A stretch of 64,000 nucleotides of DNA from CALZJC01 sp963781065. Lineage in GTDB: Bacteria > Acidobacteriota > Thermoanaerobaculia > Multivoradales > JAHEKO01. A program made the position numbers and the translations under genes. Below are positions 1-11,249 of this stretch, piece after piece. The stretch lies in contig CAWAET010000014.1 in NCBI GenBank assembly GCA_963781065.1, forward strand, positions 1 to 64,000. Direction: 5' to 3'. Position 1 is the first letter of the stretch; each line of letters opens with the position of its first letter. The notes under the pieces are model-generated. The model had not been told where the DNA came from. It saw only the letters and a program-made list of their open reading frames with translations, and searched no databases.

Positions 1-453
1 GTCGACCCCTTTCTCGTGATGAGACCGTCTCTGGGTGAGCCCGTTCCGGTCCGGCGACGCAACGCCCGAAGCGCTTGCCGAATCCAGGAACGGAATTGCC
101 GTGCCCGGCCGACTGGATCTTCCCGGCCGCGGGACGGGGCGCTCAGGGCGTGCCGCTCCGCGGCGCGTGACGGTCCGCTCGACGCGGACATGCTTTTCGA
201 TTGCCGGACAGCCTAGCACGCGGCTCCGGCCTCCGCCCGTGGCGGTCGACCTCGGTGTCGACCGGGCCTCCCTGGCCCGGCTTCCCCGGCCTAAGTGTCC
301 CGTTTGACTACTCCCATCCACCAATTTCGGGTCGTTTTCGCCCCTGGCGGCGTTGCGCCTCCTCGAAAGACGCCCGGTATTCCAGCGTCGACGCGCCTTG
401 CCAGGGACGAAAACGACCTCGAACTTGTTGAACGGGACTAGTCAAACGGGACA
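1..453. other. Gene-free left edge
   Basis: No credible gene is visible here; short open frames lack family resemblance and a convincing ribosome binding site. The stretch contains one REP-like palindrome (239-265) and most of a 165-bp palindromic element (291-456) whose right arm carries the stop codon of the following minus-strand gene. Positions 1-238 show nothing I can name. Confidence 0.6.
239..265 (+). repeat. REP-like palindrome, isolated copy
   Basis: The unit has arms GGTCGAC and GTCGACC around a 6-base loop, preceded by GTGG where the clustered copies near 56 kb have GTAG. It is the only copy I found outside the 52.8-57.0 kb cluster. Confidence 0.65.
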
Positions 454-456
454 CTA
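291..456. repeat. Palindromic element of about 165 bp (copy E1)
   Basis: Outer inverted repeats share AGTGTCCCGTTTGACTA (293-311 against 438-456). Inside is a second pair built on GGTCGTTTTCG and CGAAAACGACC. The centre holds a core starting CTGGCGGCGTTGCGC and ending GCGCGCCTTGCCAG in related form, also found in copy E2 at 43.9 kb. The right arm contains the TAG stop of the ThrE-like gene. It carries no coding capacity, so it is MITE-like or REP-like; mobility is inferred only. Confidence 0.6.
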
Positions 457-1677
457 GAACCGCTCCCAGGACCGGCTGGTGATCGACGCCAGCATCAGCC
501 CGGTGACCAGCGACAGGGCGATGAGCAGCATGGTGAAGCCGGTCTGGATGCCCGAGACGACGTCGTTGGCGAGCAGCGACGAGAGGCTCTCGAAGCCCAG
601 GCCGCCGGGCACCAGCAGCAGCATGCCGGGCAGGATCGCCAGCGCCGACGGCTCGTTGCGCCAGCGGCCGAGCAGATGGCCCACCATGCCCAGCATCCAG
701 GCGCCCACCAGCACACCCAGCTCGGGCCCGAAGGCGAGGGTGCCGAGCCGGCTCGAGGTGAAGGAGACCGTGGCCGCCAGCAGCACGAACGGCAGGTCCC
801 GGGGCCGGGCGCGGAACAGCACGGTCATCGCCAGCGCCGCCACCAGCAGGGCGACCGGCAGCGCGCCGAGCGGCAGCGAATCGGGCCGCTCGAGGCCGCC
901 GCCGCCGAGCCCCGCCGCCAGCTTGCCGCCCAGGGCGACGCCGAAGCCGATCTGGAGGAAGGTCATCAGGGCGCCGCCCAGCCGGGCGGTGCCGCTCACC
1001 AGGTGGCCGTGCGCCAGCTCGTTGACGGCGATGGTCAGGCCGAGGCCGGGGATCAGGATGATCAGCCCGGCCACCGTCGGGATGAAGCCGACCATCGGCC
1101 CGACGGCGGTCTGCATGGCGCCGGTGATCAGCATCGCCGCCACCGCCGCCGTGCCGGGCATGACCATGGCGAAGCGCGGTGCGCGGCCGGCAACCAGGCC
1201 GAGCAGGCCGATGACCAGCCCGATGACGCCGGCGGTCGCCGACTCGTCGGTGCCGCCGCCGAAGAAGACCGCCGTCGCCGCCGAGGCCAGACCGAAGCCG
1301 GCCACCGTCGCCAGCCGGCCGTGGATCGGCGGTCGGGCCCGGAGGGCGTCGATCCGCTCGCCGGCCGCCTCGAGCGTCAGCCGGCGGGCGCAGACGTCGC
1401 CGATCAGGTGGTGCAGCTCGGACTGTTTCTCCAGGTTGACCCGGCCGGAGTCGAGCCGCGCCAGAGTGGTGCGCGCCGCCTCGGGTGGTCCCACCGAGCC
1501 GATGATCGACGTCGGGGTGACCACGAACTGGGTCTCGATCTCCATCCGCTCGCCGACCTGGGCGAGCGCCACCTCGAGCCGATGCGACGGCATGCCATAG
1601 GTATGCAGCGCCCGCGCCAGCTTCATCAGGAAGCCGATGGCGCGGTCGATCCGGGCGCTTTCCGGCGTCTCGGCCAC
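454..1677 (-). CDS. ThrE-type threonine/serine exporter family protein
   Basis: A 407-residue inner-membrane protein that joins the two halves of the ThrE/DUF1212 family (YjjP-like plus YjjB-like) in one chain. The N-terminal cytoplasmic part (about 1-115) has the family motif GMPSHRLE near residue 30. About ten hydrophobic segments follow, with a second-half PGMLLLVPGG motif near residue 350. The start is GTG, two bases after the stop of the 8-oxoguanine deaminase gene, so it is the last gene of the gdhA-dpaL operon. Family members export small amino acids such as threonine and serine; here a role in exporting 2,3-diaminopropionate, serine or a related product is possible but inferred. The stop codon lies inside palindromic element E1. 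Confidence 0.85.
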   Translation of the reverse strand: MAETPESARIDRAIGFLMKLARALHTYGMPSHRLEVALAQVGERMEIETQFVVTPTSIIGSVGPPEAARTTLARLDSGRVNLEKQSELHHLIGDVCARRLTLEAAGERIDALRARPPIHGRLATVAGFGLASAATAVFFGGGTDESATAGVIGLVIGLLGLVAGRAPRFAMVMPGTAAVAAMLITGAMQTAVGPMVGFIPTVAGLIILIPGLGLTIAVNELAHGHLVSGTARLGGALMTFLQIGFGVALGGKLAAGLGGGGLERPDSLPLGALPVALLVAALAMTVLFRARPRDLPFVLLAATVSFTSSRLGTLAFGPELGVLVGAWMLGMVGHLLGRWRNEPSALAILPGMLLLVPGGLGFESLSSLLANDVVSGIQTGFTMLLIALSLVTGLMLASITSRSWERF

Positions 1678-1679
1678 GG

Positions 1680-3107
1680 TCAGGGCGCCCGGCGGTAGTC
1701 GAGGCCGGTCGACCCCTCGGCCGCGGCCACCAGCCGGGCGGCGATCTCGTTGGCGCGGTGGAACAGCCGCTGCTCGTCGACCCCTACCAGGCGGCCGTCC
1801 TCGACCAGCACCCGGCCGGCGACGACGGTGCAGTCGGCGCGAACGCCCGAGCCGCAGAAGAGGATGGCCGCGGCCGGGTCGTGCATGGCGCCGGCGAACT
1901 CGACCCGGTCGAGCCGGAAGATCGCCAGGTCGGCGGCGGCGCCGGGCTCGATGCGGCCGATCTCGTCGCGGCCGAGCAGCCTGGCGCCGCCACGGGTGGC
2001 CATCTCGAGCACCCGCCGCGCCGGCATGGCGCCCGGGCCGGCGCCCGGTCCGTCACCCAGCCGGTGGATCAGCAGCGCCAGCTGCATCTCACGGGTCATC
2101 GACGAGGCGTCGTTCGAGGCGCTGCCGTCCACCGCCAGGCCGACGTTGACCCCGGCGTCGAGCAGCTGGGGCACCTTGCAGATGCCCGAGCCGAGCCGCA
2201 GATTCGAGGCCGGGCAGTGGGCGACGTGGGTGCCGGTGGCGGCGAGCCGGGCGATCTCGGCGTCGTCGAACCAGATGCCGTGGGCGTACCAGACGTCCTC
2301 GCCCAGCCAGCCGGTCTCCTCCATGTAGGCCAGCGGCCGCATGCCGTGCTGCTCGAGGCAGTAGGCCTCCTCGTCCCGGGTCTCGGCCAGGTGGGTGTGG
2401 AGCCGCACGCCGCGCTCGCGCGCCAGCTCGGCGGTGCGCCGCAGCAGCTCGGTGGTGACCGAGAAGGGCGAGCAGGGCGCCAGCGCCAGGCGGCACATCG
2501 AGAACGGCTCGGGGTCGTGGTACTTGTCGATCAGCCGCTCGCAGTCGCGCAGGATCTCGTCCGCGCCCTGCACGGTGTCGTCGGGCGGCAGGCCGCCGTC
2601 GCTGACCCCACGGCTCATGCTGCCGCGGGTCGGGTGGAAGCGGATGCCGGTCGCGGCGGCGGTCTCGATGGCGACGTCGAGCAGCTCGGCCGGGGCGCCC
2701 CGGGGAAAGAGATAGAAGTGATCGGTGGTCGTGGTGCAGCCCGACAGCAGCAGCTCGGCGATCCCGACCCGGGTCGAGACCTCGACCGCGTCGGGCGCCA
2801 GGTGGCGCCAGACCTGGTAGAGGCCGACCAGCCAGTCGAACAGCTCGGCGTTGGCGACCCGCGGCAGGTTGCGGGTCAGGGTCTGGAAGAGGTGATGGTG
2901 GGTGTTGACGAAGCCGGGGTAGACCACCCGGTCGGCGCCGTCGATGAGCCGGACCTCGCCACCCGGCGGGATGGTGAGGTCGCTGCCGATCGAGTGGATC
3001 CGCCCGTTTTCGATCAACAGGTCGACGCCGCTGAGCGGCGGCTCCCCGTCGACCATGGTGACCAGGGTGCCGATTTGCCGGATCAGCAGCCGCGGCGTCT
3101 GGGCCAT
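1680..3107 (-). CDS. 8-oxoguanine deaminase (amidohydrolase superfamily)
   Basis: A 475-residue metal-dependent hydrolase predicted to deaminate 8-oxoguanine to uric acid. Metal and active-site residues are visible: NTHHH at 68-72, HTHLAE at 237-242, a histidine at 276 and VDGSASND at 326-333. The signatures SGCTTTTDH (122-130), RGSMS and ALAPCSPFS match the 8-oxoguanine deaminase branch rather than guanine deaminase or the atrazine hydrolases, which are the closest alternatives. A GGGAGG ribosome site precedes the ATG. It lies 19 bp after diaminopropionate ammonia-lyase and 2 bp before the ThrE gene. Making urate from oxidised guanine would feed the urate pathway encoded nearby. Confidence 0.85.
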   Translation of the reverse strand: MAQTPRLLIRQIGTLVTMVDGEPPLSGVDLLIENGRIHSIGSDLTIPPGGEVRLIDGADRVVYPGFVNTHHHLFQTLTRNLPRVANAELFDWLVGLYQVWRHLAPDAVEVSTRVGIAELLLSGCTTTTDHFYLFPRGAPAELLDVAIETAAATGIRFHPTRGSMSRGVSDGGLPPDDTVQGADEILRDCERLIDKYHDPEPFSMCRLALAPCSPFSVTTELLRRTAELARERGVRLHTHLAETRDEEAYCLEQHGMRPLAYMEETGWLGEDVWYAHGIWFDDAEIARLAATGTHVAHCPASNLRLGSGICKVPQLLDAGVNVGLAVDGSASNDASSMTREMQLALLIHRLGDGPGAGPGAMPARRVLEMATRGGARLLGRDEIGRIEPGAAADLAIFRLDRVEFAGAMHDPAAAILFCGSGVRADCTVVAGRVLVEDGRLVGVDEQRLFHRANEIAARLVAAAEGSTGLDYRRAP

Positions 3108-3126
3108 CGCAAGCCTCCCTTCGCGC

Positions 3127-4386
3127 TCAGCGGGCCGCCGCGGGGTCGAACCGGTACTCGTCCGGTACCGGGTTGGCTCCCTCCCAGGCGACGCGCCGGA
3201 AGTACTCGGGATCGGTGTTGATCTCGGAGTTGATCAGCAGCACCTGCGAGCTCGGGCCGAGACCCAGCGCCTCGCGCAGCGGCCGGCCCTCGGCGTGCTC
3301 CATCAGGAACATCAGCGCCCCCAGCGTGACCGCGCCCGACTCGCCCGAGATCACCGCCGGGTCGTCGTCGAGCGGCACGCCATAGACCCGCATCCCCTTC
3401 GCCGCGACGTAGTCGGGTGCGGCGACGAAGGCGTCGGCGTGGTCCCAGAGCAGGTCCCAGGCCACCGGGCTCGGGTCGCCGCAGGCGAGGCCGGCCATGA
3501 TCGTGTCGAGCTCGCCGGGGAAGGCGTGCGGCCGGCCGTCGCCGGCGGCCGCCGAGGCCAGCAGACAGGCCGCGCGGGTCGGCTCGACCACCACGCACAG
3601 CGGCGCCCGCTCGCCCAGCAGGCGGTGGTAGTAGGCGATGCCCGAGGCCGCCAGCGCGCCGACGCCGGCCTGGACGAACAGGTGGGTCGGCTGGCTGAGC
3701 CCCTGGGCGGCGATCTGCTCCTGGGCCTCGGAGAACAGCGTGGCGTAGCCCTGCATGATCCAGACGGGGATCTGCTCGTAGCCCTCCCACGAGGTGTCCG
3801 AGATGACCTGCCAGCCGTGGCGCTCGGCGTCGACGGTGATCTGCCGCACGGCGTCGTCGTAGGTGCCGTCGACGACCTCGACCTCGGCCCCCTGGGCGGC
3901 GATCGCTCGGATGCGCGCCTGGGAGGTCTTCTTGTGGACGTAGATGATCGCCCGCTGCTCCAGCGCCCTTGCCGCCCAGGCGACGCCGCGGCCGTGGTTG
4001 CCGTCGGTGGCGGTGGCGAAGGTGATTGGGCCGAGACGCTCGCGGACCTCGGCCGAGGTCAGCTCGGCGAAGCTCAGCTCGCGGTCCTCGGCTCCGAGCC
4101 GCTGGCGCAGGTAGCGGTAGATGGCGAACGAGCCGCCGAGCACCTTGAACGAGCCCAGGTCGAGGCGCACCGCCTCGTCCTTGACCCAGACGCCGCCGAC
4201 GCCGAGCATCGCCCCCAGGCCCCGCAGCCGCTTGAGCGGGCTCGAGCGGAACCCCGGGATCTGGCCGTGGAAGCCGCGCGCCTCGTCAACCACCCCGGCC
4301 GGCATGATCCGGTCGAGGCTGGCCGAGGCCCCGCGGCCGGAAGCGCGCGGGTTGAGGGTCCACTGCAGGGGCTTTTCTACGGCCAT
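3127..4386 (-). CDS. dpaL: Diaminopropionate ammonia-lyase
   Basis: A 419-residue fold-type II PLP enzyme (YgeX in E. coli) that splits 2,3-diaminopropionate into pyruvate and two ammonia. The PLP lysine is K81 in GSFKVLGGSFAIYRYL, the position of the family motif, and TDGNHGRGVAWAA near 130 is the substrate loop. The open frame extends upstream, but ATG at 4386 gives the family length (E. coli has 398 residues) and avoids overlap with the preceding gene. In this cluster it performs the last carbon-releasing step of purine ring breakdown, and its ammonia can be captured by the GdhA encoded two genes upstream in the same operon. Confidence 0.92.
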   Translation of the reverse strand: MAVEKPLQWTLNPRASGRGASASLDRIMPAGVVDEARGFHGQIPGFRSSPLKRLRGLGAMLGVGGVWVKDEAVRLDLGSFKVLGGSFAIYRYLRQRLGAEDRELSFAELTSAEVRERLGPITFATATDGNHGRGVAWAARALEQRAIIYVHKKTSQARIRAIAAQGAEVEVVDGTYDDAVRQITVDAERHGWQVISDTSWEGYEQIPVWIMQGYATLFSEAQEQIAAQGLSQPTHLFVQAGVGALAASGIAYYHRLLGERAPLCVVVEPTRAACLLASAAAGDGRPHAFPGELDTIMAGLACGDPSPVAWDLLWDHADAFVAAPDYVAAKGMRVYGVPLDDDPAVISGESGAVTLGALMFLMEHAEGRPLREALGLGPSSQVLLINSEINTDPEYFRRVAWEGANPVPDEYRFDPAAAR

Positions 4387-4432
4387 CAATCGCAGGATAT
4401 CCCCTGCGGCCGCGGCGTGCAGGCCCCGCGGC

Positions 4433-4816
4433 CTAATCCTCGAGGATCGCGAGCGCCGCTTCGAGGATCTCGGCCGGGTCGACGAAGCGGACCTCGTCCG
4501 GCACCTCCCCGAGCAGCGCCCGAGCCCGATCCTGGAGCTCGCGCGGCACCTCCAGCAGCAGCGGCATCCGGAACGCCCTGCACATGTGGAAGATGTCCTC
4601 GGCGTTGGTCTCGATGTCCTCGTCCTCGGGCGCCCAGATCTTGTGCAGGTAGCCGACCAGCAGGTCGAACCGGTTGTTCTGGTTGATCCGGCGCACGTAC
4701 CTGCCGTGGTTGTCGACCCCGTTGGAGATGGGGATGGTGTCGAAACCGTGACAGATGAGGTAGGTGAGAAGCCTCGAGTCCGTGCCTTCGAAGTAGCCAA
4801 CGCGTTTTCTGCTCAC
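4433..4816 (-). CDS. Unknown conserved-looking 127-residue protein in the dpaL operon
   Basis: I do not recognise a family. The protein is soluble, without signal peptide or membrane segment, and starts MSRKRVGYFEGTDSRLLTYL. It carries several paired motifs (GVDNHGRYVRRINQNNRFD, then APEDEDIETNAEDIF) suggesting a compact alpha/beta domain. The start is GTG, supported by AGGAGG five bases upstream. It sits between gdhA (34 bp) and dpaL (46 bp) in the same direction, so co-transcription is likely. A role in ammonia or diaminopropionate handling is suggested by position only. Confidence 0.7.
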   Translation of the reverse strand: MSRKRVGYFEGTDSRLLTYLICHGFDTIPISNGVDNHGRYVRRINQNNRFDLLVGYLHKIWAPEDEDIETNAEDIFHMCRAFRMPLLLEVPRELQDRARALLGEVPDEVRFVDPAEILEAALAILED

Positions 4817-4850
4817 GACATCCTCCTGACCTTCGCTCGGTCCGACAACG

Positions 4851-6194
4851 CTACACCACGCCCTGGTCGATCATCGCCTGGGCTACTTTGAGAAACCCGG
4901 CGATGTTGGCGCCGGCGACGTAGTTGCCAGGGAAGCCGTGCTCCTTGGCGGTTTCGAAGCAGTTCTTGTGGATCGCCACCATGATGCCCATCAGCCGCTG
5001 ATCCAGCCGGTCGCGAGTCCAGGAGGTGTGGCCGGCGTTCTGGCTCATCTCCAGGCCGCTGACGGCGACGCCGCCGGCGTTGGCCGCCTTGCCCGGGCCG
5101 AACAGGACCTTCTCGGCGAGGAAGTGCTCCACCGCCTCCGGGCGGCTCGGCATGTTGGCGCCCTCGCTCACCACGAAGACGCCGTTGGCGGTGAGCTGCT
5201 TGGCGTCTTCGAGGTCGATCTCGTTCTGGGTGGCGCTGGGAAAGGCGCACTGCGCCCCGGGCAGGCCCCAGGGGCGTTTGCCCTCGTGGTAGTCGCAGCC
5301 GAACTTCTCGGCATACTCGCTGATACGGCCGCGGCGCACGTTCTTCAGCTCCATCACCCAGGCCAGCTTCTCGGTGTCGATGCCGTCCGGGTCGTGGATG
5401 CAGCCGCCGGAGTCCGACAGGCTGACCGCCTTGGCGCCGAGCCGGATCAGGTTCTCGACCGTGTACTGGGCGACGTTGCCCGAGCCCGAGACCAGGCAGA
5501 TCTTGCGGCGGATCGACTCGGCCCGGGTCTTGAGCATCTCCTCGGCGAAGTAGACCGCGCCGTAGCCGGTGGCCTCCGGGCGGATCAGGCTGCCGCCCCA
5601 CTCGAGCCCCTTGCCGGTGAGAACGCCCGCGAACTCGTTGGCGAGCCTTTTGTACTGGCCGAACAGGAAGCCGATCTCGCGCCCGCCGACGCCGATGTCG
5701 CCGGCCGGCACGTCGGTGCGGGGGCCGATGTGGCGGAACAGCTCCGACATGAAGGACTGGCAGAAGCGCATCACCTCGAGGTCGCTCTTGCCTTTGGGGT
5801 CGAAGTCGGAACCGCCCTTGCCGCCGCCCATCGGCAGCGTGGTCAGGGCGTTCTTGTAGACCTGCTCGAAGGCGAGGAACTTGAGCACCCCCAGGTTGAC
5901 GCTGGGGTGGAAGCGCAGGCCGCCCTTGTAGGGGCCGATGGCGCTCGACATCTCGATCCGGAAGCCGCGGTTGACCTGGACCTCGCCCTTGTCGTCGACC
6001 CAGGGGACCCGGAACATGATGACCCTCTCGGGCTCGACCATCCGCCGCATGATGCCGACGTCCTTGAACCTCGGGTAACGATCGAGGATCGGCAGGATCG
6101 ATTGCGCGACCTCGTGCACTGCCTGATGGAACTCGGTCTCCGTCGGGTTCCGAGCGATGACCTGCTCCATGAACACACTGAGAGAATCCGCCAT
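4851..6194 (-). CDS. gdhA: NADP-dependent glutamate dehydrogenase
   Basis: 447 residues, the same length as E. coli GdhA. The protein interconverts 2-oxoglutarate plus ammonia and glutamate. The catalytic stretch GGGKGGSDFDPKGKSD (near 120-135) is typical of the hexameric bacterial enzyme, and SGSGNVAQY marks the dinucleotide fold. A GGAGGAG ribosome site precedes the ATG. It is the first gene of a five-gene minus-strand operon that continues into dpaL, so its likely job here is to assimilate ammonia released by diaminopropionate and purine breakdown. It is divergent from the molybdenum hydroxylase gene; the 200-bp gap should hold both promoters. Confidence 0.95.
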   Translation of the reverse strand: MADSLSVFMEQVIARNPTETEFHQAVHEVAQSILPILDRYPRFKDVGIMRRMVEPERVIMFRVPWVDDKGEVQVNRGFRIEMSSAIGPYKGGLRFHPSVNLGVLKFLAFEQVYKNALTTLPMGGGKGGSDFDPKGKSDLEVMRFCQSFMSELFRHIGPRTDVPAGDIGVGGREIGFLFGQYKRLANEFAGVLTGKGLEWGGSLIRPEATGYGAVYFAEEMLKTRAESIRRKICLVSGSGNVAQYTVENLIRLGAKAVSLSDSGGCIHDPDGIDTEKLAWVMELKNVRRGRISEYAEKFGCDYHEGKRPWGLPGAQCAFPSATQNEIDLEDAKQLTANGVFVVSEGANMPSRPEAVEHFLAEKVLFGPGKAANAGGVAVSGLEMSQNAGHTSWTRDRLDQRLMGIMVAIHKNCFETAKEHGFPGNYVAGANIAGFLKVAQAMIDQGVV

Positions 6195-6395
6195 GACGAC
6201 TCCTCCAATACGCTGCGACTGTCCGGGGTTTCTTGCGGCTCGCCCGCCCGCCTCGCAGTCAATCTACAGGAGCCGATGACGGCGGCACAACCGCGCCGCG
6301 GGGCGGTTTTGGTTGCCCGCCCGGTGAGGCTGGGTTAACCTCCCCGTAAGCGCCTTGCAAGACCCAGCGTAGCTGGAACGGCGGGAGAAGAGCCG

Positions 6396-9021
<2,626 letters not shown>

Positions 9022-9074
9022 ACGGGGCCGGAACCGATCACCGGCCTCGGCGCGCCGAGCGCGGAGGAGGGCCA

Positions 9075-10298
9075 ATGAGTCGTGACCTGATCATCCGAAA
9101 CGCTCGGCTCAGAGGCCGCGACGAGCCGGTGGATATCGCCGTCGGCGACGGAGTGATCCTGGAGATCGGCGCCGAGTTGGCGGGCGGAGAGCGGGAGATC
9201 GACGCCGCCGGCGGCCTGGTCACCGAGTCGTTCGCCAATCCGCACCTGCACCTGGACAAGGTCTACACACTCGAGAAGCTGGGCTCGGCCGCGCTCGAGG
9301 CCTACCACGGCGCGGAGATGGGCGCGGCGATGACCGCCATCGAGCTGGCGGCGCAGGTCAAGGAGCAGTACGACGAGAGCTGGATCCTGCCCAACGTACG
9401 CCGCGCCCTGCGCCTGGCGGCGCGTTACGGCAACACCCACATCCGCGCCTTCGCCGACGTCGACACCAAGGCCGAGCTGAAGGGCGTCAGGGCGCTGATC
9501 GCCGCGCGCGAGGAGTTCCGCGGCGTCGTCGACGTGCAGGTGGTGGCCTTTCCCCAGGACGGCGTCGTGCGCGACCCTGGTGCCGCGGACCTGGTGCGGC
9601 AGGCGATGGCGGCGGGCGCCGACGTGGTGGGCGGCATCCCGTGGATCGAGTACACGGACGCCGACGAGCAAGCCCATGTCGATCAGATGTTCGAGATCGC
9701 CATCGAGCACGACGCCGACATCTCCATGCTGGTCGACGACGCCGGAGACCCCGGACTGCGGTCGCTGGAGAAGCTGGCGGTCAAGGCGATCGCCGAGGAC
9801 CGGATCGGCCGCTGTCTGGCCCACCACGCGCGTGCCATGTGCATGTACCCCGAGCCCTACTTCCGCAAGCTGGTGGCGCTGCTCAAGCGGGCCGGCGTCG
9901 GGGTGGTGAGCGACCCCCAGACCGGCCCACTACACGCCCGGGTCAAGGAGCTGCTGGCCGAGGGCGCCCTGGTGGCGCTGGGCCAGGACGACATCGCCGA
10001 TGCCTACTACCCGTTCGGGCGCAACAACATGCTCGAGGTCGGCTTCCTGTCGAGCCACATGCTGTGGATGACCACCTGGCCGGAGATGGATCGGGTCTAC
10101 GACATGATCACCATCGACGCGGCGCGGGCGATGAACGTCGCCGGCTTCCGGCTGGCCGAGGGCAGCCCGGCCCACCTGGTGGTGCTCGACGCCGGTTCGG
10201 TCTACGAAGCGCTGTGGAAGCACGAGGCGCCACGGCACGTGATCAGCCACGGTCGGCTGGTGAACGTCGAACGGCTGCCCGGAGCCGACGCGGGCTGA
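9075..10298 (+). CDS. CodA-like amidohydrolase (cytosine deaminase family)
   Basis: A 407-residue member of the cytosine deaminase/AtzC branch of amidohydrolases. The metal motif is NPHLHLDK at 55-62, and GQDDIADAYYPFG near 307 matches the conserved GHDD..DPWYPxG region of CodA. The ATG at 9075 has GGAGGAGGG directly upstream. It follows the molybdenum hydroxylase by 53 bp. The classical cluster has a dihydropyrimidinase-like HyuA at the ring-opening step; no HyuA is seen in this window, so this enzyme is a candidate replacement, which is inference. Simple cytosine or isoguanine deamination is the main alternative. Confidence 0.82.
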   Translation: MSRDLIIRNARLRGRDEPVDIAVGDGVILEIGAELAGGEREIDAAGGLVTESFANPHLHLDKVYTLEKLGSAALEAYHGAEMGAAMTAIELAAQVKEQYDESWILPNVRRALRLAARYGNTHIRAFADVDTKAELKGVRALIAAREEFRGVVDVQVVAFPQDGVVRDPGAADLVRQAMAAGADVVGGIPWIEYTDADEQAHVDQMFEIAIEHDADISMLVDDAGDPGLRSLEKLAVKAIAEDRIGRCLAHHARAMCMYPEPYFRKLVALLKRAGVGVVSDPQTGPLHARVKELLAEGALVALGQDDIADAYYPFGRNNMLEVGFLSSHMLWMTTWPEMDRVYDMITIDAARAMNVAGFRLAEGSPAHLVVLDAGSVYEALWKHEAPRHVISHGRLVNVERLPGADAG

Positions 10299-10318
10299 CG
10301 GGGACACGGAGGGCCACC

Positions 10319-11239
10319 ATGGAAGCGAGAATCGGGATCCTCTTTTTGGCCGGCTGGATGGCGGTCGCCGCGCTGCCCGGCCAGGAGTACCCGCCGCAGC
10401 GGGTCCACCGCGAGGGCTTCGTGCCGACCGGTGACGAGATCTTCGCCGTGGTCTCGCAGTTCTACGACTTCGACGAGGCCTTGCCCCTCGACGCGCGGAC
10501 CGTTGATCGGTGGGAGGAGGAGACGAGCCATTTCGAGAACATCGTCTTCACCACCAGCTCGGGCGAGAGGGTGCCGGGCGATCTGGTGCTACCGGCCGGC
10601 GGTGAGCCGCCCTATCCGGCGGCGCTGCTGATCCACGGGCTCAACAGCGACCGAGATCGCTGGTGGCGGGCGGACCGCGAGGCGCTCCCCGGGGCCCTGC
10701 TGGCGGCCGGAGTAGCGGTCCTGACCATCGACCTCCGGTACCACGGCGCTCGCGCCGCTGCCAACGACTATGAGCCGCCCGCCTACCTGACCATGGGGCA
10801 GAAGCTGTTCGTCCGCAACCGCGACATGGTGATCCAGTCGGCCATCGACTGCCGCCGAGCGCTTGGTCTGCTGGCCGCGCGGCCGGAGATCGACGCCGCG
10901 AGAGTCGGGGTTGTCGGCTATAGCATGGGGGCCATCATCGGCCTCTACCTCTCGGCGCTCGAGCCCGACCTTGCCGCGGTGGTCGCCGCAGCGGTGCCGA
11001 CCGGGGTGGGGCCCCTGCCGACCGACCACTTCAACTTCGCCGCTCGGGCGTCGATGCCTATCCTGCTGCTGGTCGGCCGGTCCGACTGGCTGAGCTCGCC
11101 GGCGGACGTTGAGCTGCTGCGCGACCTGGTGCCGCGGGATCTGGCGCGCCTGCGCTTCTACGACGCCGGCCACCGGCTGCCGCCGGAGTTCGCCTCCGAC
11201 GCGGCCACCTGGCTGCTCGAGCGGCTGGCGTTGGACTGA
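10319..11239 (+). CDS. Secreted alpha/beta hydrolase
   Basis: A 306-residue alpha/beta hydrolase with a likely signal peptide (hydrophobic stretch at 5-20, cleavage near ALPGQ). The nucleophile elbow is GYSMGA near residue 202, the oxyanion region is LIHGLNSDRDRW near 103, and the acid and base fit DWLSSP and AGHRLP near the C terminus. It resembles dienelactone-hydrolase or acyl-peptide esterases; the substrate is unknown. It begins 20 bp after the CodA-like gene, so it is probably the last gene of that operon. Its TGA is in a 14-bp palindrome shared with the convergent neighbour. Confidence 0.78.
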   Translation: MEARIGILFLAGWMAVAALPGQEYPPQRVHREGFVPTGDEIFAVVSQFYDFDEALPLDARTVDRWEEETSHFENIVFTTSSGERVPGDLVLPAGGEPPYPAALLIHGLNSDRDRWWRADREALPGALLAAGVAVLTIDLRYHGARAAANDYEPPAYLTMGQKLFVRNRDMVIQSAIDCRRALGLLAARPEIDAARVGVVGYSMGAIIGLYLSALEPDLAAVVAAAVPTGVGPLPTDHFNFAARASMPILLLVGRSDWLSSPADVELLRDLVPRDLARLRFYDAGHRLPPEFASDAATWLLERLALD

Positions 11240-11249
11240 CCCGGGTCAG
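11236..11249. terminator. Palindrome spanning two convergent stop codons
   Basis: CTGACCCGGGTCAG is a perfect palindrome that contains the TGA of the plus-strand hydrolase and, on the other strand, the TGA of the sulfotransferase-like gene. It may help termination in both directions. There is no T run. Confidence 0.4.

Noticed and set aside
1..307. Plus-strand open frames at the left edge as small genes
   Set aside because: Arg/Pro/Ser-rich translations without family resemblance; one runs into a repeat. They look like shadow frames of GC-rich DNA.
3127..4800. Longer diaminopropionate lyase starting near 4800
   Set aside because: The extra part overlaps the well-supported 127-residue gene and has no family similarity; ATG at 4386 gives the normal length.
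6290..6310. Rho-independent terminator or attenuator upstream of the molybdenum hydroxylase
   Set aside because: The stem is only about five pairs with a loop of eight, followed by four T; too weak to list.
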